From NCBI GenBank assembly GCA_016648135.1, contig JADDOH010000149.1, forward strand, positions 1 to 64,000: 64,000 nt of DNA, written 5' to 3'. A program made the translations under genes and the position numbers. Positions within the stretch are counted from its first letter, which is position 1. Every line of letters begins with the position of its first letter. Source of the stretch: Agrypnia vestita (taxonomy: Eukaryota > Arthropoda > Insecta > Trichoptera > Phryganeidae). Shown here in pieces: positions 10,857 through 22,079 of this stretch. The notes below the pieces were generated by a model. That model saw only the letters and a program-made list of their open reading frames with translations. It was not told the DNA's origin and did no database searches.

Positions 10857-11042
10857 GGCAGTGACTATTTTCTCTGGCTAAGTGCTCGTCATTTTCAATC
10901 AGATATTCCTAAAACACCAAATTCTAAGAGACAATCTGTCTATCGACGATGTTATGTATGTGCCAACACTACGCAACTACCTAAGCGACGAGTGTCGAAT
11001 GAGTATTGGTGTAGTGATTATGAGGTTGCCTTATGCCCCTAA
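10857..11042 (+). pseudogene. piggyBac transposase C-terminal Cys-rich fragment
   Basis: The frame encodes the end of a piggyBac transposase: an Arg-His-Phe motif, Ile-Pro-Lys-Thr-Pro, then the Cys-rich RING-like domain (Cys-x2-Cys, and Tyr-Trp-Cys with Leu-Cys-Pro before the stop). The catalytic region is absent. It sits 120 bp after the last Myb/SANT exon of copy 1 on the same strand. No TTAA-flanked terminal repeat was found downstream. Confidence 0.65.
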
Positions 11043-11789
11043 AATACATCACACGATCCAACATTTTTAATAAAAAACTTTGTCTGGCGCGGCAATATTT
11101 TCATGTGGTCACATCAACCAATGTGGACACGTTAGCGCGCATGTGTTAGTGCGCGTACCGGGATAGATTTTGAGTGCGTCAATTAAATTGATTAGTTTAC
11201 AATATGTATTAGAACAAGGATTTCTTTTATGTTTAAATAATATTGTTAAAAGTACGTCTCTGTATGGATGGAAAAAGTTTTACTTTAAATGTAACAATTA
11301 ATATACTGTGAGTGTATTTTTTCGTGGAATGGGCATTTCAGAGGTAAAATAATTTTGTTGTGAGTTTGGTACCAGTAAATTATTTTTTTCAGGATGAATC
11401 AAATTCAACGTTAAGTTCACCTCCTCCTCGCCCTCATTCTCTACCCACTAAGACAACTTTTATTACCCTCCATCTTCCCGAATATCCGCTCTTTACCACC
11501 TCGACGAATTAAAAAAGAACTGGAGATGATGACAACAATATAAATGAAGCAATAACTAACGTGGGAAATTGTATTACTAAGTGGTCACAGCCACAGTCAT
11601 AGTCGCAGCCACAGTTTTTAGATAGACATGATAGTTTTGGCCGAAACGTTGCATATAAGTTGAGAAATATGTCAAATGAGCAGCATATATATACATACAG
11701 AGAAATTAATAAATGAAGCAATTTTTGAAGGGGAATTAGAAAACTTAAATCGTCATTGTTTGATTTTCATACCATCTTATACCAACATT
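11043..11789. other. Non-coding DNA between piggyBac and DIRS relics
   Basis: No gene is recognised. A short simple repeat (cagccacagtcatagtcgca) is near 11588. The start of the DIRS relic is not sharply visible. Confidence 0.4.
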
Positions 11790-14094
11790 CCTTTAGATGT
11801 ATCAGGAATTCGAGTGAATCTTCCTCCGTCCTCTCGGAGTGGCAATAGGAAAACGTCCCACTCCCGCGATCTCCGGAGGTGGTCTCGGAAAATCAGAGAT
11901 TTGCAGAGAATCTTGATAAGGCGCGAAATGCCGGAGAGAATGGAGCATGAGTCTGACACCTCTGGCATGTCGCAAGAAGCACCATCCGTAGGCCAAGAGA
12001 ACCGCCATCCGAGCCAGGTGGTGTTTCAGATGCCAGCCTCTGCGACAGAGGCCGAGCCGCGGAATCCGAGACCGTCGGCAATATGCTCGCAGCGATCGAA
12101 CGCCTGCAAAGATTTAACTTGGCAGAATTGTCAGATATTCACTATGGTAAAACTCTTAAGGCCTATGTAGCGGAGCCGGGCTACAGAGGATTTGGAGCCG
12201 AATATCAAGCTGGCAGTGGTGAACGCGTCGTTGATGCATTTGGCGGCAGCAGAGAGGGTGCTCGCGGCCAATGCACACGCTGTGCTCAAGGAGCGGGATG
12301 TTCTCCAAAGTAGTCTCCAGAAGCTTATCGATTGGACTTACGACGACCCGCAGGAGTTTACTCCCGAGAACCTCGTGGAAAAGATTGAGAACATATTCGG
12401 AGGGCAGAGCGACTTCAATCGCTGTTCCGACGACCTTTTGCAAATAGTTTGCGGCAAGAGAGCGGAAGTGATCAAGGCTCAGCGTAACCGCTTCCTGCAT
12501 GAGCTGAGGAATAAACACGAGGCGCAATCATTATCCAAAATCCCTCCGAGCAACAGCCATTTGTTTGAAGAAAAGGCTTTCTCCACAGAGCTGCAGAGGC
12601 TCGGTGGCGTAGCCAAATTATTCAGAATGCCAACCCCTTCTGGTCAACCGACACTTGCTCGTTCCAGTGTTAGGGAGAACTTAGGCAGTAGCTGTGAGAC
12701 AGGAGTCTACGTCCACCAAGCGACTTTCTGTTGGTGGGACCTTTCGTGGACCATTTCGCACCCAGCGGGCAGACCCTGGGCGAAATCCCCAAACGTATGC
12801 CTCGAATTAGAGAGGAAGGCAACAAGCCTACCGTCGACCCGCGCGAGGGCAGACCTTGCGCCGTCGCACCAATAAGAAATGACGATTTCCGAGCGGGATG
12901 ATTAGTGAAATATCTGCAGAAATGGCAGGATTCACCGTCATTCTAAATATGATAACAGGATTCCCTAAAGATGATGGTCGGATTCCCCTTTTATCCAAGC
13001 CTCCACTAATCAGACCCTCACAGAGAATACGGGCGCAATTCAAAACTCCCACTACCTCGGATATGACCCGGCAAATTGTAGGAATGCTAGCTCAGGGGGT
13101 CCTGGAACCATCAGACCAGTCCCCAGGTTTTCACTCACAGATGTTCCTGGTAAAGAAGGGCGACGGGTCAAACCGCCCCATCTTCATGTTGTGATATGTA
13201 AGTCAGATATATTTTATACTAGTGTTGCGATATGTAAGTTAGATATATTAACTTAAAAGGCCTCAACATGTACGTGCATACGAAACACGCATACTTTAAA
13301 ACCATTTCATCGAAAACTCCTGCGTTTGTTTTACGGAAAACCAGTCCCATGACTTGCCTGCCATTCTGCCTTGCCAGCAAACCGCAAGCATTCGCTACGA
13401 TTTCCAACTGGATCGCAGAGATTATGAGAAAGAGGGGCATTCGTATTATCGTCTATCTGGACGATTTTCTCCCGGCACATCAGTCCAGAGAAGTATTAGA
13501 AAGACAGACTACGGACACTTTATCCCTGCTTCATTCGCTAGGGTGGAAGTCAAACACGGTCAAGTGCATCTCCAGCCCAACTCAAACAATAGAATAAGTA
13601 CCTAGGGATAACTCGGGATACCGAATATGTCATGAAATATCTTCCCGAAGAAGCAAATACCAGAAACTTTAGGCTTTTGCTTCAAAGCAGGGAAGTCTTG
13701 GTGCCTGAGACAAGCTCAAACCTTCCTGGGTTTACTGAATTTTGCCAATTTCGTGATCCCCAGGGGGCGCCTGCACAGTCGGCACATGCAACTGCAGTTG
13801 AATGCGATGCAGAAACGCCCACCCCCCCAACAAAGTAGTTCATATGAACAGGAAGATCTGCTTTGGTGGCGGAACAATCTCGAGACGCATTCTCCGATTC
13901 ACAATCCTCCAGCTACCCACTTCATGTCAACAGACGCAACAGGTACAGGTCGGGGAGTTCAAATGGACGATCATCACATCTCGGGGCTCAGGGCGGAGGA
14001 GCAATTGCAATGGCACAGCAACCAAAAAGACGTTTTCAATTTTGAAAGCCTTCGAATGTCTGAACGACAGTTTGAGTAATTATTCAGTTCTCAA
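11790..14094 (+). pseudogene. DIRS-type retrotransposon relic (gag, RT, RNase H)
   Basis: The left part (to about 12870) is a DIRS gag with compensating frameshifts near 12080 and 12185 and an in-frame stop at 12168. The RT then starts (12890-13190) and is interrupted after Arg-Pro-Ile-Phe by a ~70-bp insertion made of two ~33-bp units, and resumes at about 13254. RT palm with Tyr-Leu-Asp-Asp is at about 13450-13465. The stretch normally holding motif A is missing (jump near 13340). RNase H follows at 13850-14079 (Leu-Trp-Trp, then Ser-Thr-Asp-Ala). No tyrosine recombinase or terminal repeat is seen because a non-LTR 3' end abuts at about 14095. The copy is inactive. Confidence 0.8.
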
Positions 14095-14266
14095 AAACCT
14101 TTTCCGAAGAAGGATTCTCCTGCACCTTCGACCAGATTTTATATGTCATTTTTAATTAATTAATAAAATATTGTTATTTTGATATGTATACTTTCATAAT
14201 ATGTTCGCCTTGAACATTTAGTTTGTAATGTACATATTATTAAATAAATAAATTGAATTGAAATAA
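14095..14266 (+). mobile_element. 3' end of the Jockey/CR1-like family, 5' truncated
   Basis: It matches the last codons and 3' UTR of the full element at 36061-38893 (minus) and the fragment at 63241-63666, ending in the same ttgaattga tail. It was presumably inserted into the DIRS element. Confidence 0.75.
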
Positions 14267-14292
14267 TATTAACAAATAATGAAATAAAACAA

Positions 14293-14735
14293 TCAACTTT
14301 GTAAATCACTTTTTAAAAAATCACAAATTTTATCATTGTAATCTTTTGTTGGTATGATCACGATGGAGTTTCCTTTATCAGCTCGAGTGAATGTTAGATT
14401 CTGATCATTTAGCACTTGCTTTGACCGTCTGTATCTCATGTAAATAAGAATCTTTAATTTTAAACTTTTTATTGTCTCTGCACAGGTGTATTTAATCGCA
14501 TTATTTCTTCTGTACACGACAGTTTCAGTATCGACAGCTAATATTTCCAAAGATTTTTCTATATTTTTTCTCGGGATATTGTATTTCATTCCTTTTGAGA
14601 GGTTTAATTCCTTTTGTTTAAATGTGTGTTGAGATAAGTTAACTACACGATCATAAAACTTTATAGGAATATTGGAATCGGGATTAGTTTGTATATTATT
14701 ATAAGATTTGTTAACTTTATTATTTTTAATGAGTG
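14293..14735 (-). pseudogene. Penelope-like RT N-terminal fragment
   Basis: The minus-strand frame carries the N-terminal region of a Penelope-type RT, including the Lys/Arg-Ala-Asp-Lys-Gly-Asn-Ser motif near 14360-14390. It breaks off before the catalytic palm. A Met-led frame covers 14293-14589, and similarity extends upstream to about 14735. Confidence 0.65.
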
Positions 14736-14764
14736 ATTTTAATTTTTTATCTTTCTATTTTAAT

Positions 14765-15223
14765 ATTTCTTTCTTCTTAAACGCACTTGCACTCCCATAT
14801 AATCCTAACAAATTACACTGTAGTGGTATTTATAAGCTAGAATGTGGGGATTGTGAGATGTCATATATAGGTAGGACAGGCAGATCAATTGAAAAAAGAT
14901 TTAAAGAACATAAAAGGTGCCTCACAAATCACAATTTTTCAGAATACGCCAATCATATTATAGAAAATAACCACACTTTCAGCAATACAAAAATACACAT
15001 CCTACATAAACAGACATACGGCCTTAAACAAAATAATTTAGAAACACTTGAAATTCATAAAAACATAAACACAACAAATAACATAATCAATAATCAAATA
15101 CAACCCTTCACATCACCCCTTCTTACAATGTTCATGATCTCCCACCACTTAGATACCCCCTCCACTTCTACCGAATCCACAACCCACACACCAGACAACC
15201 ATTCCTACATACTTCAGTCTTAA
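14765..15223 (+). pseudogene. Penelope-like GIY-YIG endonuclease domain
   Basis: A Gly-Ile-Tyr (about 14827) and Tyr-Ile-Gly (about 14865) pair is followed by a conserved Arg and a Phe-Lys-Glu-His motif, then a Thr/Asn-rich tail to the stop at 15221-15223. The domain is open, but its RT lies inverted on the other strand, so the element cannot make a joined protein. A frame from 14708 includes non-homologous leader codons, so the real domain starts near 14800. Confidence 0.75.
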
Positions 15224-15662
15224 TTCACCTGATGAAGGAAACGGACGTTTCCGAAACATGTAGTGAAACAAGTTCTCAAATATAAGTGGAAAAAAACAAT
15301 GTTGATTGTTTTATTTCATTATTTGTTCATAATGGATTTTCACAAGGTTAACGCCGATACATTCAATTACTTGAAATAATATTAATTTCACTTCTTGGCC
15401 GATCCCTATTTATGATGGTTCCACAAATATTTGTAATTCTTAGATACAATAACACTGTGTTTTAAAAACTCCCACCACTTTCCTTGACATGTTGCATTTA
15501 ATTGATTAGGTCGCCTCGCACATTGCGTCGCGTAATCTGCGCCTCACGCGATTATTTGATAGAACTTACATATCAAATTTCTTAGTGTTTTTATGTGTGA
15601 TTTTTATTAATTTATTAATTTCTTTTTAGTTTCTGTTTGAATTTAATGTGCAAATTAAAGTC

Positions 15663-15757
15663 ATGGAGAGTTGCCCCGAACGTATTGCTAATAGGTATTC
15701 ACAAAGTCGCACCAGAAATCCCGAAAACTGGAAAAGGAATCTGGCTAAAAGATCGAG
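15663..15757 (+). CDS. Isolated first exon of an unknown Arg-rich protein
   Basis: ATG at 15663 opens 31 codons plus two bases (Met-Glu-Ser-Cys-Pro-Glu-Arg then basic residues with Asn-Pro-Glu-Asn-Trp-Lys-Arg-Asn) and ends at a good donor, TCGAG|gttagt. Basic N-termini with this Asn-Pro-x-x-Trp-Lys-x-Asn pattern occur in an uncharacterised, often transposon-linked insect family. No following exon was found. An acceptor-like tttcag at 16934-16939 precedes 30 basic codons, but linkage is speculative. Confidence 0.35.
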
Positions 15758-15902
15758 GTTAGTTTCTCACTCAGTATAGCTAGGGTTGACACAATGAAGA
15801 TAGTTTATTGTTTTTACAACATTAATTGTCATGTCTCAACATAATTGTTTCATAAAAAAATAGAGGGCTAGGTCTTTCTGGATTCTGGATGCAGGTCCTT
15901 GA

Positions 15903-16258
15903 GCAATGTTGCTACAAGGACGATTCCAGAACATCACATTTATTTTGAAACTGTAAATCACAAACAATAATCCCAAAATGAAAATCGTTTTGATAAGAAA
16001 ACAAAATAATGAGTGGATAGCAGTATTGCTACAAGGATGAATCCAGAACATTACATTTATTTTGAAACCGTAAATCATAAACAATAATCCCAAAATGAAA
16101 ATCGTTTTGATAAGAAAAAAAAATAATGAGTGGATAGCAATATTGCTACAAGGATGAATCCAGAACATTACATTTATTTTGAAACCGTAAATCATAAACA
16201 ATAATCCCAAAATGAAAATCGTTTTGATAAGAAAACAAAATAATGAGTGGATGGTTAA
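15903..16258. repeat. ~117-bp tandem repeat, three copies
   Basis: Units begin at about 15903, 16022 and 16138 with the shared ttgctacaaggatgaatcca. A 155-codon minus-strand frame is a by-product of the repeat. Confidence 0.85.
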
Positions 16259-16514
16259 GCCTGAAGACCCCACCCGGATTATGGACGAAGGACACGGGAC
16301 CAAATCAGAGTTAAAAAGACAATAATATTAAAGAGATAATTTTATGTAATTTAATTTAGTCTGTACTAATGTTCTATGTACATTAGTGTAATGTGTGTAA
16401 AGAAACAATGATATGTAATTTAATTTAGTCTGTTAGGTGAAATTACTGTACTGTACTATTGTTCTACTTGTTTTAATGCAATATAATTGTTTCTGATATG
16501 AATAGGTGTAGGAT
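16259..16514. other. AT-rich DNA with a short direct repeat
   Basis: The block atgtaatttaatttagtctg occurs at about 16343 and 16412. No gene is seen. Confidence 0.5.
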
Positions 16515-16917
16515 AAGGTGGTCCAAGAGTGCGCGGTGCACAAGAGTACGCATTCTATTTAAATTTCGCGCATTTGACATTAGCTGACAAATTCAGTCGC
16601 TAGATGGTAACATGAAGTGTTGACATGTCGCCGTTACGAGCTGTGTATATCTAGATGATTATTTACAATTTCAAGTAACATCATAGTATTTTTGCTTGTT
16701 TGTTATAATATTTATCTGCTCTGGAAGCTCTCTCACGTGTAGGTTTAATGCAAAAGAGTGTTTTGTTATTATTTTTATTATAAATCTACTTAATTAGTTG
16801 TTACATGACAGAAATTTGACAGGTTGCCCTAGATGGCGGTAATAGTACATTTTTGAAAAAAATGTTCGCCTGCTGTCAAAATGTGCAAGAGTATGCGCGC
16901 ACTCTTGCTCGACTATT
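16515..16917. mobile_element. Possible MITE with CAAGAGTGCGCG ends
   Basis: caagagtgcgcg occurs near the left end and its inverse (cgcgcactcttg) near the right end, with further internal inverted copies. About 400 bp, no coding. Target duplication was not resolved. Confidence 0.4.
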
Positions 16918-17024
16918 ATTTGATGTTTTGATTTCAGAATGTCCAGACGACCGAGAATAACAGAGAGGAAAAATGTTGATCCTATTATCATGGAGGAAGC
17001 CAAGACTTTTAAGAGAAGGAAAGA

Positions 17025-18207
17025 GAGATATGTCGCGAATTTGTGGATGAAAATGGTCTCCGGACAGATCCGGGAAAAATAGAATGCGTAAAAAATTTCC
17101 CGACACCAAAAACTGCGAAGGAAATAAGATCTTTTATAGGATTATGCCGCTTGCAAAATTGACGGGCACAATAAAAGGAATTTCGAAATTCAAATGGAGT
17201 GAAGAGGCTGAAGATGCGTTTAATGTGTTCAAGACCGCGCTGTCCAGCAGTCCTCTGTTATTAAATCCCCCTAAAAAAAAAAAGTTCAATATACCGTTTA
17301 CAATACATTCAGATGCCAGTGGGGTTGGAATAGGGGCAGTTTTATCTCAAATCATAGACGATGGTGAGCATGCGGTCGCATACTATTCGCGAACTTTAAC
17401 AAAAGCGGAAAGAAATTACGTGGTAACAGAGAGAGAATTGCTGTCGGTGGTTGAAGCGATAAGAAATTTTAGATCATATATCTGAGTTATCGCACTTTAC
17501 AGTTATCACAGACCACCAATCTTTAAAATGGTTGGCATCACTACGCTCGCCCAGTGGACACTTGTCCACTGAGTTATTACAACATTCATTTACAGTAGAA
17601 CGTAGAAGGGGTAAAGATCATATCGTACCCAATGTTTTATCGAGGGTAGGGCATGATACGGAAATAGTCGAAGTGGGAACGTTAAAGGCGACTGAAACTT
17701 CTGACGAATGGTACCTAAGGGAAACAACCTCAGCGTTTTCCAAATTATACGCTAAAGGACGGTAAACTATTTCGGTTACATACAATTCGGTTAAATACAA
17801 AAGAGAAAAACGGATTGCACGAAGCTTACGAGTAGAAGTTGGTTATTCCAAAAGAAAAGCAAAATGAGATAATAAAAAAAAACCATGACGATGTATCTTC
17901 TGCGCACTTAGGTGTAAATAAAACGTATAAAAAATTAAAATTGTTCTATTATTGGCCGAATATGTTTAATTTGATTAAACGGTACATTCAAGATTGTGAG
18001 ACGTGTAGAAAATTTAAATATTCGCAAATGCCTAAAGCTGGTTTAATGAGTAACCCGCGGATTGTAAACGGTCCGTGTCACACATATTCTATAGATTTAG
18101 TTGGGCCTCTCCCACAAAGCCTAAAAGGTAACACGTACATACCTGGCGGCCGTAGATGTTTTTACAAAATATCTGTGGTTATATTCATTAAAAAGGGCAA
18201 CAACTGA
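17025..18207 (+). pseudogene. Gypsy-like pol fragment (RT end, RNase H, integrase start)
   Basis: In order: the RT connection region with a frameshift near 17090-17140; RNase H, with Ser-Asp-Ala-Ser and a Glu in the Thr-Glu-Arg-Glu motif (17300-17485); a frameshift and stop near 17483; the second RNase H part with Thr-Asp-His (about 17505-17760); then the integrase zinc-binding HHCC region and the first catalytic Asp (Tyr-Ser-Ile-Asp-Leu) from 17839, ending in unrelated codons at 18207. Protease, most of RT, the rest of integrase and LTRs are missing. A dead, truncated copy. Confidence 0.8.
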
Positions 18208-18366
18208 GAACATAGTAAGGGATTAAACCGGAACAAGCGGAATAAACCACAAATACCGCATATTTCTATGGAATTTGATTTATTTCAGTTTTTTACCACT
18301 GGCAACCTACCTACTTTTGCGGTTTAAACTTTGAATTTGGATTTCCCGAGTTTTTAACGTGCAATC

Positions 18367-19104
18367 ATGTCTCAACTTTCTGGGTAAGCAAAATGTATAT
18401 TATATATGTGTTCTTATTATTATTCGCAGTATTATGGCATTGATCTTGAGAAATTTCGTGTCTGTTTTAGTTCTACAACAATGCGCTTGACAAATTTCAC
18501 ACATGAAGAAATGCAGAGGCTGAAAACGCTGATCGATGAATTCGCCCCTATTTTATTGGATAAAAGAACGGATCATACCAGTATTTCTCAGAAGGAGAAA
18601 GTTTGGATCGAGTTATCCAATAGATTCAATGCTGCGGGTACAACTTTTAGGTCGGTCAAAAAACTGAAATTAAAATTTGATAATATGAAAAAGGTGGCAA
18701 AAAAGGTCAGTATTTTAAAAATAAACAAATTGATTCATTTTGTTATACATTCAACATACTTCTTCGATTTTAAAATGAATATTGAAGGAGACTTGTCGAG
18801 AAAAAAGAGGCCGATAAGAAACTGGTGGTGGTCCGCCTCCTTCAAGACCTTCTGAAACTACAGAATGGCTTGTTGGATTAATGCCAATACCCATTCTGGG
18901 ATTTGCACCAGTTTTTGATAATGACTTCGGACCCAATGGTTGGTTTTGATGTATGCTATTATTACCACTTCATTATAATTGTTGCAAAAAAGACACAAAA
19001 TATTGTTATTATTTCAGAAACTTCAATCCCAGCAGGTTGTGTTGGATGCCGTCATAGACGATGTGACCACTGTGGCAATGGAGGAGCAAGTGACCGAATC
19101 CATG
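18367..19104 (+). pseudogene. Myb/SANT-like (MSANTD-type) spliced gene, copy 2, broken
   Basis: Exons are 18367-18383, 18471-18705, 18788-18938 and 19018 onward. Exon 1 and exon 2 join in frame (252 nt, 84 codons) and give a complete Myb/SANT-like domain with a conserved Trp (Val-Trp-Ile-Glu-Leu) and a basic end. A consensus-like donor (AAAAG|gtcagt) follows. Exon 3 is 151 nt, identical in length to copy 1, but carries a stop in its tenth codon (CGA-TAA, Gln in copy 1), and its acceptor reads AAG|GAG. Exon 4 has lost two bases near 19038, which shifts the start of the exon. The restored-frame part reads directly into the piggyBac fragment at 19105. Confidence 0.75.
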
Positions 19105-19323
19105 AGAGGACGTTTGCGATTCAAGCAATATATAAAAAATAAAAGACACAAGTATGGGATAAAACTTTATATGTTGACGAAACCTGATGGCCTCGTACAG
19201 AAGATTCGCATATATACAAGGCGTCAAGACGCAGTAGTTGCAGGAAAAGGTCATGCAAAAAGAGTTGCCAAGCAATTGCTGGAAAATAAACTCCGAAACG
19301 GGCACTCTATCTACATGGATAAT
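19105..19323 (+). pseudogene. piggyBac transposase catalytic-core fragment
   Basis: The frame starts Arg-Gly-Arg-Leu-Arg-Phe-Lys, the segment just after the first catalytic Asp of piggyBac transposases, and runs to Tyr-Met-Asp-Asn, which holds the second catalytic Asp. It is continuous, in the same frame, with Myb/SANT exon 4. The N-terminal half and the C-terminal domain are gone, cut on the right by a GC-rich LTR-like insertion. It belongs to a different piggyBac lineage from 22460-24291. Confidence 0.75.
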
Positions 19324-19670
19324 GTTGTGGCGGATTCCACCACCAGGGCGGCATCTGGCGGTCAGGGGAACCAACTGACCTACAGGCGGCGAGCGGTAAG
19401 ACTGCCATTCCTGTTCCGCTCGCTCGGCCGCCAACACCATAGATCCGCGCAACGCGTCGCGACATTTCGGATTGTTACACGATCAACGTTTAGACTCGCA
19501 CGTACAAATATGTACTAACCTTAATCGAGTCCGCGTTTACAGCAAACTCTTTAACTAACCATATATTAGCATCACCCAACTTACCTTTGTAACTATCTTG
19601 AATAAACTCCTTGTAAATTGTACATATGACACAAAGTGCTTCATTCCGTAGAAGTTAGCTACCTCGCAAC
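19323..19670 (+). mobile_element. Possible solo LTR
   Basis: It starts TGTTGTGGCGG exactly where the piggyBac frame stops, is GC-rich at first, and contains an AATAAA (about 19600) and a pyrimidine-rich end. No matching second LTR, clear CA end or target duplication was found. Confidence 0.35.
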
Positions 19671-19880
19671 GGCCCCACAGTCCTAAGCCAGCTGAGCTGC
19701 CAAAAGTAAGTACAAATCCGATATATACCCTAGACGCACCGTTTTTGCAGCCTCAAAGTGCGAACGATATTGGGATCTTATAGACGTTCCCCATAATGTA
19801 ATATAATATAAATAAAGTAAAAACAATAATGTAATATAAATAAAGTAAAAACAAAGTTACCCGGTCCAAATCGTGTAAGG
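19671..19880. other. Non-coding spacer
   Basis: No gene is seen. A small tandem duplication (aatgtaatataaataaagta type) lies at 19796-19850. Confidence 0.4.
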
Positions 19881-19888
19881 AAAATGCT

Positions 19889-20219
19889 ATGAATGCTGCT
19901 CAAACAGTTATCGATCTACGAATGACAATTCAAAAAGCATCGGAAGTCTTTAAGGTATCGAAGACTCTAATTGGTCGTTACGTAAAGAAGCACAAAGAAT
20001 CAGAAAATGTCGAATTCATTTACGAACCCCACAACGATGTCAAGCATGTCTTTACAGATCAAGAAGAAGAACAGTTAGTAGATTATTGCTTAAAGGCGTC
20101 GAAGTTGCAATACGGTGTATCAAAGAAGAGTTCTTTAAGTTGGCATATGAATATACAGTGTTTTTAAATAAACCTTATCCACGGCCTACTATGGGGTCAT
20201 AGTAGGCAAATGAAAAGAT
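19889..20219 (+). pseudogene. pogo/Tigger-like transposase N-terminal fragment
   Basis: A psq-type helix-turn-helix region (Ser-Glu-Val-Phe-Lys-Val-Ser, then Thr-Leu-Ile-Gly-Arg-Tyr-Val) is followed by the Val-Phe-Thr-Asp-x-Glu-Glu-Glu-Gln-Leu motif that opens the second DNA-binding region of this family. A frameshift near 20120 moves the reading to the next frame, which ends at 20219. The DDE domain is missing. Confidence 0.65.
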
Positions 20220-20639
20220 AAACGTCCAGCGATGTACATCAGCACAGAATTTTAAAGCAAAATGACGCCAGTAACAAACAAGCACGACCAGACTACAAAC
20301 AAGCCTATACTGATAGCAAAATACAACGAGTTTATGTCAGATAATCAATCAATTTATGTTATTTTTATATTTTATTATTCATAAGAATTGGCAATAGGCA
20401 TATTCTGTGACAAACACGTGCAGGCGTTATTTGTATTTTTCAGGTGTCTACCGACAGGATCAGCTTTCGGCATTCTACCCTTGCGAAAGGAAAACTCTTC
20501 GCTGGTACCTGAAACTTGCTATCCATACTTTTCAGTTGTTTTTTATAAACTCTTATAAAATATTTAACAAATACTGTGCAAATGAGTGAAAAATGAATTT
20601 GTACGGTTACCGTCTCACAGTCTGCTACCAGATAAAAAC
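20220..20639. other. Unassigned DNA
   Basis: No recognisable gene or repeat. A 60-codon frame at 20407 has no domain signal. Confidence 0.4.
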
Positions 20640-21000
20640 CCCACACCCCATGCTGGCCCGAGTCGAAAAGTTGCTCCCCCAAGCAGGTTTTAGGCCTCTT
20701 GGGGAGACTCAACTTCGCAAACTTTGCCACCCCTCGGGGTCATTTGCATTGCCAGAGACTGCAGAAATTCAGCCGCCAACTGCAGAGGCGCAGGCCATCC
20801 AGACAATTGGAGCTCCCTGCCGAGGTTCTGCTAGAAGACCTACGGTGGTGGTCGGAGGCTGTAGGAGAGTCCTGCCCCATACACGAAGCCCCCTTCTCTC
20901 ACGCAGATGTTTCTGTTCACCCTGGGAATGTAAAAGGCCTCCAGCGTATTAATATGCTATCGAAACATTTAGATCTGATGGTTTTTCCATTATTATTTCC
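20640..21000 (+). pseudogene. Second DIRS relic (RT/RNase H junction)
   Basis: The frame at 20699-21000 has Gly-Arg-Leu-Asn-Phe-Ala-Asn-Phe-Ala followed by Leu-Arg-Trp-Trp and a His-Glu-Ala-Pro block, homologous to the DIRS region at 13700-13920. The part before 20699 is frameshifted. The RNase H active site is not preserved. Confidence 0.6.
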
Positions 21001-22079
21001 ATCATGTGAGTTTGGATGGACCCCTGATCATTCAAATTGAATCACTTGTGCTCGAAAAGAACTGCATCCAAACCATGTAGCACAATTTAGCCATTTTTCT
21101 TTTCGCATCTCTGAGAATTAATCAATAATGTATTCCTGGATTACTCCGAATACTCCTGCTTGATGCCAAGGTACGATATGTCTACATCAGTGTAGAGCTC
21201 TTCATCGCCGCTCCCGGCTGCTGACCCTGGCTCGGGCTTGACAGTAGCAACATCTCAGTCAGCACGGTTCATGGTTCTAGCAGCCGGCACAGGGCGTGAT
21301 TAGCAAATGGCGATTGTATAGACACGACAGGAGCTAGAGATGGTTGATATTGACAATTTGCTAGAACACCCGTTCCAGATGAATATTGAATAATTAATAT
21401 GGTTATTTTTGGAACCGGTTCTAAGTTACAAAAACACAAATAATAGGATGGCCATTACTTTACTAATAATTCACACCATTTTTAACACTCTGAATGCGGG
21501 AAAGGTTCTACCCGCACGCTTGGCTGATGCTAAACGGGACGGGTAGTTCTACCTTTTTAGCAGGCTTTACTTTAAAGGCGGGAAAGGCAGAGCTACCCAA
21601 TTTTTGTATACAAATGTTGCATACCCATCTATTGGTAAAGGTCCAAACTATCTACATGTATAAAAAATCCCAATATCTATCATGACATACGATATACATG
21701 ACATTTAATGATTTTATAAAAAGGGATATGTCAATACATGCTTTAATTTTTAAACAGTAAGAAATTGATAAAGAAATTCAAGAGAAAAAGTAAATTAGTG
21801 GCCACACGAAGTCTGTAGAGAAGATAAGTTTATACTTGATAATTGATACATAAAAGAGTGAAAATGCAGTATTTTATTAGAGATTGAAAGGAATTCATTG
21901 TACAAGTACATTTTGATAGAGTGAAGTGTGTGTCATAAAACGAGGGTATGGGAACCATCCATCGCAATAAATCTTTAACAAGTGGATTTGAATATTTGTA
22001 TTTTTGAAATTCAGTCACATCGAATTTTAGTTCTTAAATACAAAGTTATAAAACGGGTGTGTTGTTTCTCAGCGGAATA
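21001..22079. other. Mixed non-coding DNA
   Basis: A GC-richer patch at 21190-21320 and another at 21490-21600 (with repeated gggaaaggttct / gggaaaggcaga) are not assignable. No gene is seen. Confidence 0.4.

Larger units (their letters stand above)
14272..15326. mobile_element. Penelope-like element with internal inversion
   Basis: Perfect 26-bp inverted repeats end the block at 14272-14297 and 15301-15326. The left half reads as RT on the minus strand and the right half as GIY-YIG on the plus strand. After the GIY-YIG ORF comes ccgaaacatgtag, a 3' motif seen again at about 22357. The arrangement fits the inverted, truncated insertions known for Penelope-like elements. Confidence 0.75.

Noticed and set aside
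15836..16303. 155-codon hydrophobic minus-strand frame
   Set aside because: Its three near-identical segments come from the ~117-bp tandem repeat. No other sign of coding.
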